A DNA stretch of 44,871 nucleotides from contig JADLFQ010000012.1 of NCBI GenBank assembly GCA_020845515.1, positions 1 to 44,871 of the forward strand, written 5' to 3'. Of this stretch, positions 44,493 to 44,871 are shown piece after piece (within the stretch, counting starts at the first letter, position 1; each line of letters begins with the position of its first letter). This DNA comes from Anaerolineaceae bacterium. GTDB taxonomy: Bacteria > Chloroflexota > Anaerolineae > Anaerolineales > Anaerolineaceae. The translations under genes and the position numbers were made by a program. The notes below the pieces were generated by a model. That model saw nothing but the letters and a program-made list of their open reading frames with translations. It searched no databases and had not been told where the DNA came from.

Positions 44493-44871
44493 ATGAAAAC
44501 AGTTCTAAAAACGATCTACCTGTTGGTTATTTTTGCACTGCTTGCCACAGCATGTGCTCCCAAACCCACCGAAGCCCCCACCGCCGCCCCAGGAGCCGAA
44601 GAAGGCAAACCGATTAAGGTTGCGCTGGTGCTGGGCGGCGTAATCACCGATAATGGCTTTGGCGCGGCGGCTTACCGCGGCCTGATGTCAGCCCAGGAAG
44701 AATACGGGATTGAGACTGCCTATTCCGAATCCGTGCCGCTGGCAGAGTACGAGAACGCCATCCGTGACTACGCCAACAAAGGATTCGACCTGGTCATCGG
44801 TCACGGCAGTGAATTTGGAGACGCCCTCAAGATCGTATCAGAAGAGTTCCCCGACACCTACTTTGCCGGGA
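44493..44871 (+). CDS. BMP family substrate-binding lipoprotein, 5' part only
   Basis: The frame is open from ATG 44493 to the window edge (126 codons, no stop). A signal peptide (MKTVLKTIYLLVIFALLATA) ends in lipobox LLATACAP and is followed by a short Pro/Thr/Ala linker, then IKVALVLGGVITDNGFGAAAYRGL and DYANKGFDLVIGHGSEFGDAL, typical of PnrA/BmpA purine nucleoside-binding proteins. A GGAGAG site stands a few bases upstream. It completes the transporter encoded just before it and supports nucleoside or a related ligand. The 187-bp gap before it shows no other gene. Confidence 0.9.
   Translation, partial: MKTVLKTIYLLVIFALLATACAPKPTEAPTAAPGAEEGKPIKVALVLGGVITDNGFGAAAYRGLMSAQEEYGIETAYSESVPLAEYENAIRDYANKGFDLVIGHGSEFGDALKIVSEEFPDTYFAG

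Overview
The window looks like a chromosomal segment of an anaerobic or microaerophilic Chloroflexota bacterium, most likely Anaerolineae. This is an inference from gene content: a sortase with an N-terminal anchor, RNase J, F420/FMN-type luciferase-like enzymes, lipoprotein binding proteins with Ala/Pro/Thr linkers, and frequent TTG and GTG starts. No rRNA, tRNA, CRISPR array, recognisable transposase or integrase gene was found.

Layout. (1) 1-2.5 kb, minus strand: a class V aminotransferase with Gln at the usual PLP-lysine position, a small membrane protein and a sortase. (2) 2.57-22.4 kb: a 19.5-kb segment bounded by two direct repeats of 324 bp (7 mismatches, no gaps) that each carry the 3' end and terminator of metY. 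It holds two related IclR regulators at its ends, two complete paralogous branched-chain-type (Liv) ABC transporters, three luciferase-like (LLM) oxidoreductases, an M24 peptidase/creatinase-like protein, a zinc deaminase and a cysteine-synthase-like PLP enzyme. Five promoters in it share one architecture: a -35/-10 pair with 17-bp spacing followed within 4-15 bp by a 13-bp inverted repeat resembling IclR-family operators. I read this as an uptake and degradation island for an unidentified nitrogenous compound. (3) 22.2-24.9 kb: the intact metA-metY operon (homoserine O-acetyltransferase, O-acetylhomoserine sulfhydrylase). Ahead of it lies a strong promoter, a 24-codon Met-rich leader ORF and mutually exclusive hairpins ending in an intrinsic terminator. 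This looks like a ribosome-mediated methionine attenuator, and I consider it the most novel signal here.

(4) 25-32 kb: housekeeping and accessory genes: a diiron/metallo-beta-lactamase (MBL) protein, a PNPOx-like flavin protein, an MBL hydrolase, a 100-aa protein, a MutY glycosylase fused to an intact Nudix domain, protein-isoaspartate methyltransferase, a secreted phosphoesterase lipoprotein, and RNase J on the opposite strand. (5) 32.4-33.6 kb: a YeiH-type exporter. (6) 33.7-40.6 kb: a second cassette bounded by 48-bp direct repeats (34 bp perfect), with an MBL hydrolase and XRE-cupin regulator divergent from a spermidine/putrescine-type ABC transporter that has a leader of about 415 nt. 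(7) 40.6 kb to the end: a nucleoside/BMP-type ABC transporter whose lipoprotein gene runs off the window.

Together the window reads as a stable backbone (sortase, met genes, RNase J, mutY, pcm, yeiH, nucleoside uptake) into which two regulated solute-uptake cassettes have been placed, each bounded by direct repeats. Start sites were chosen by Shine-Dalgarno position where possible. All homology statements come from reading motifs by eye; no database was searched.
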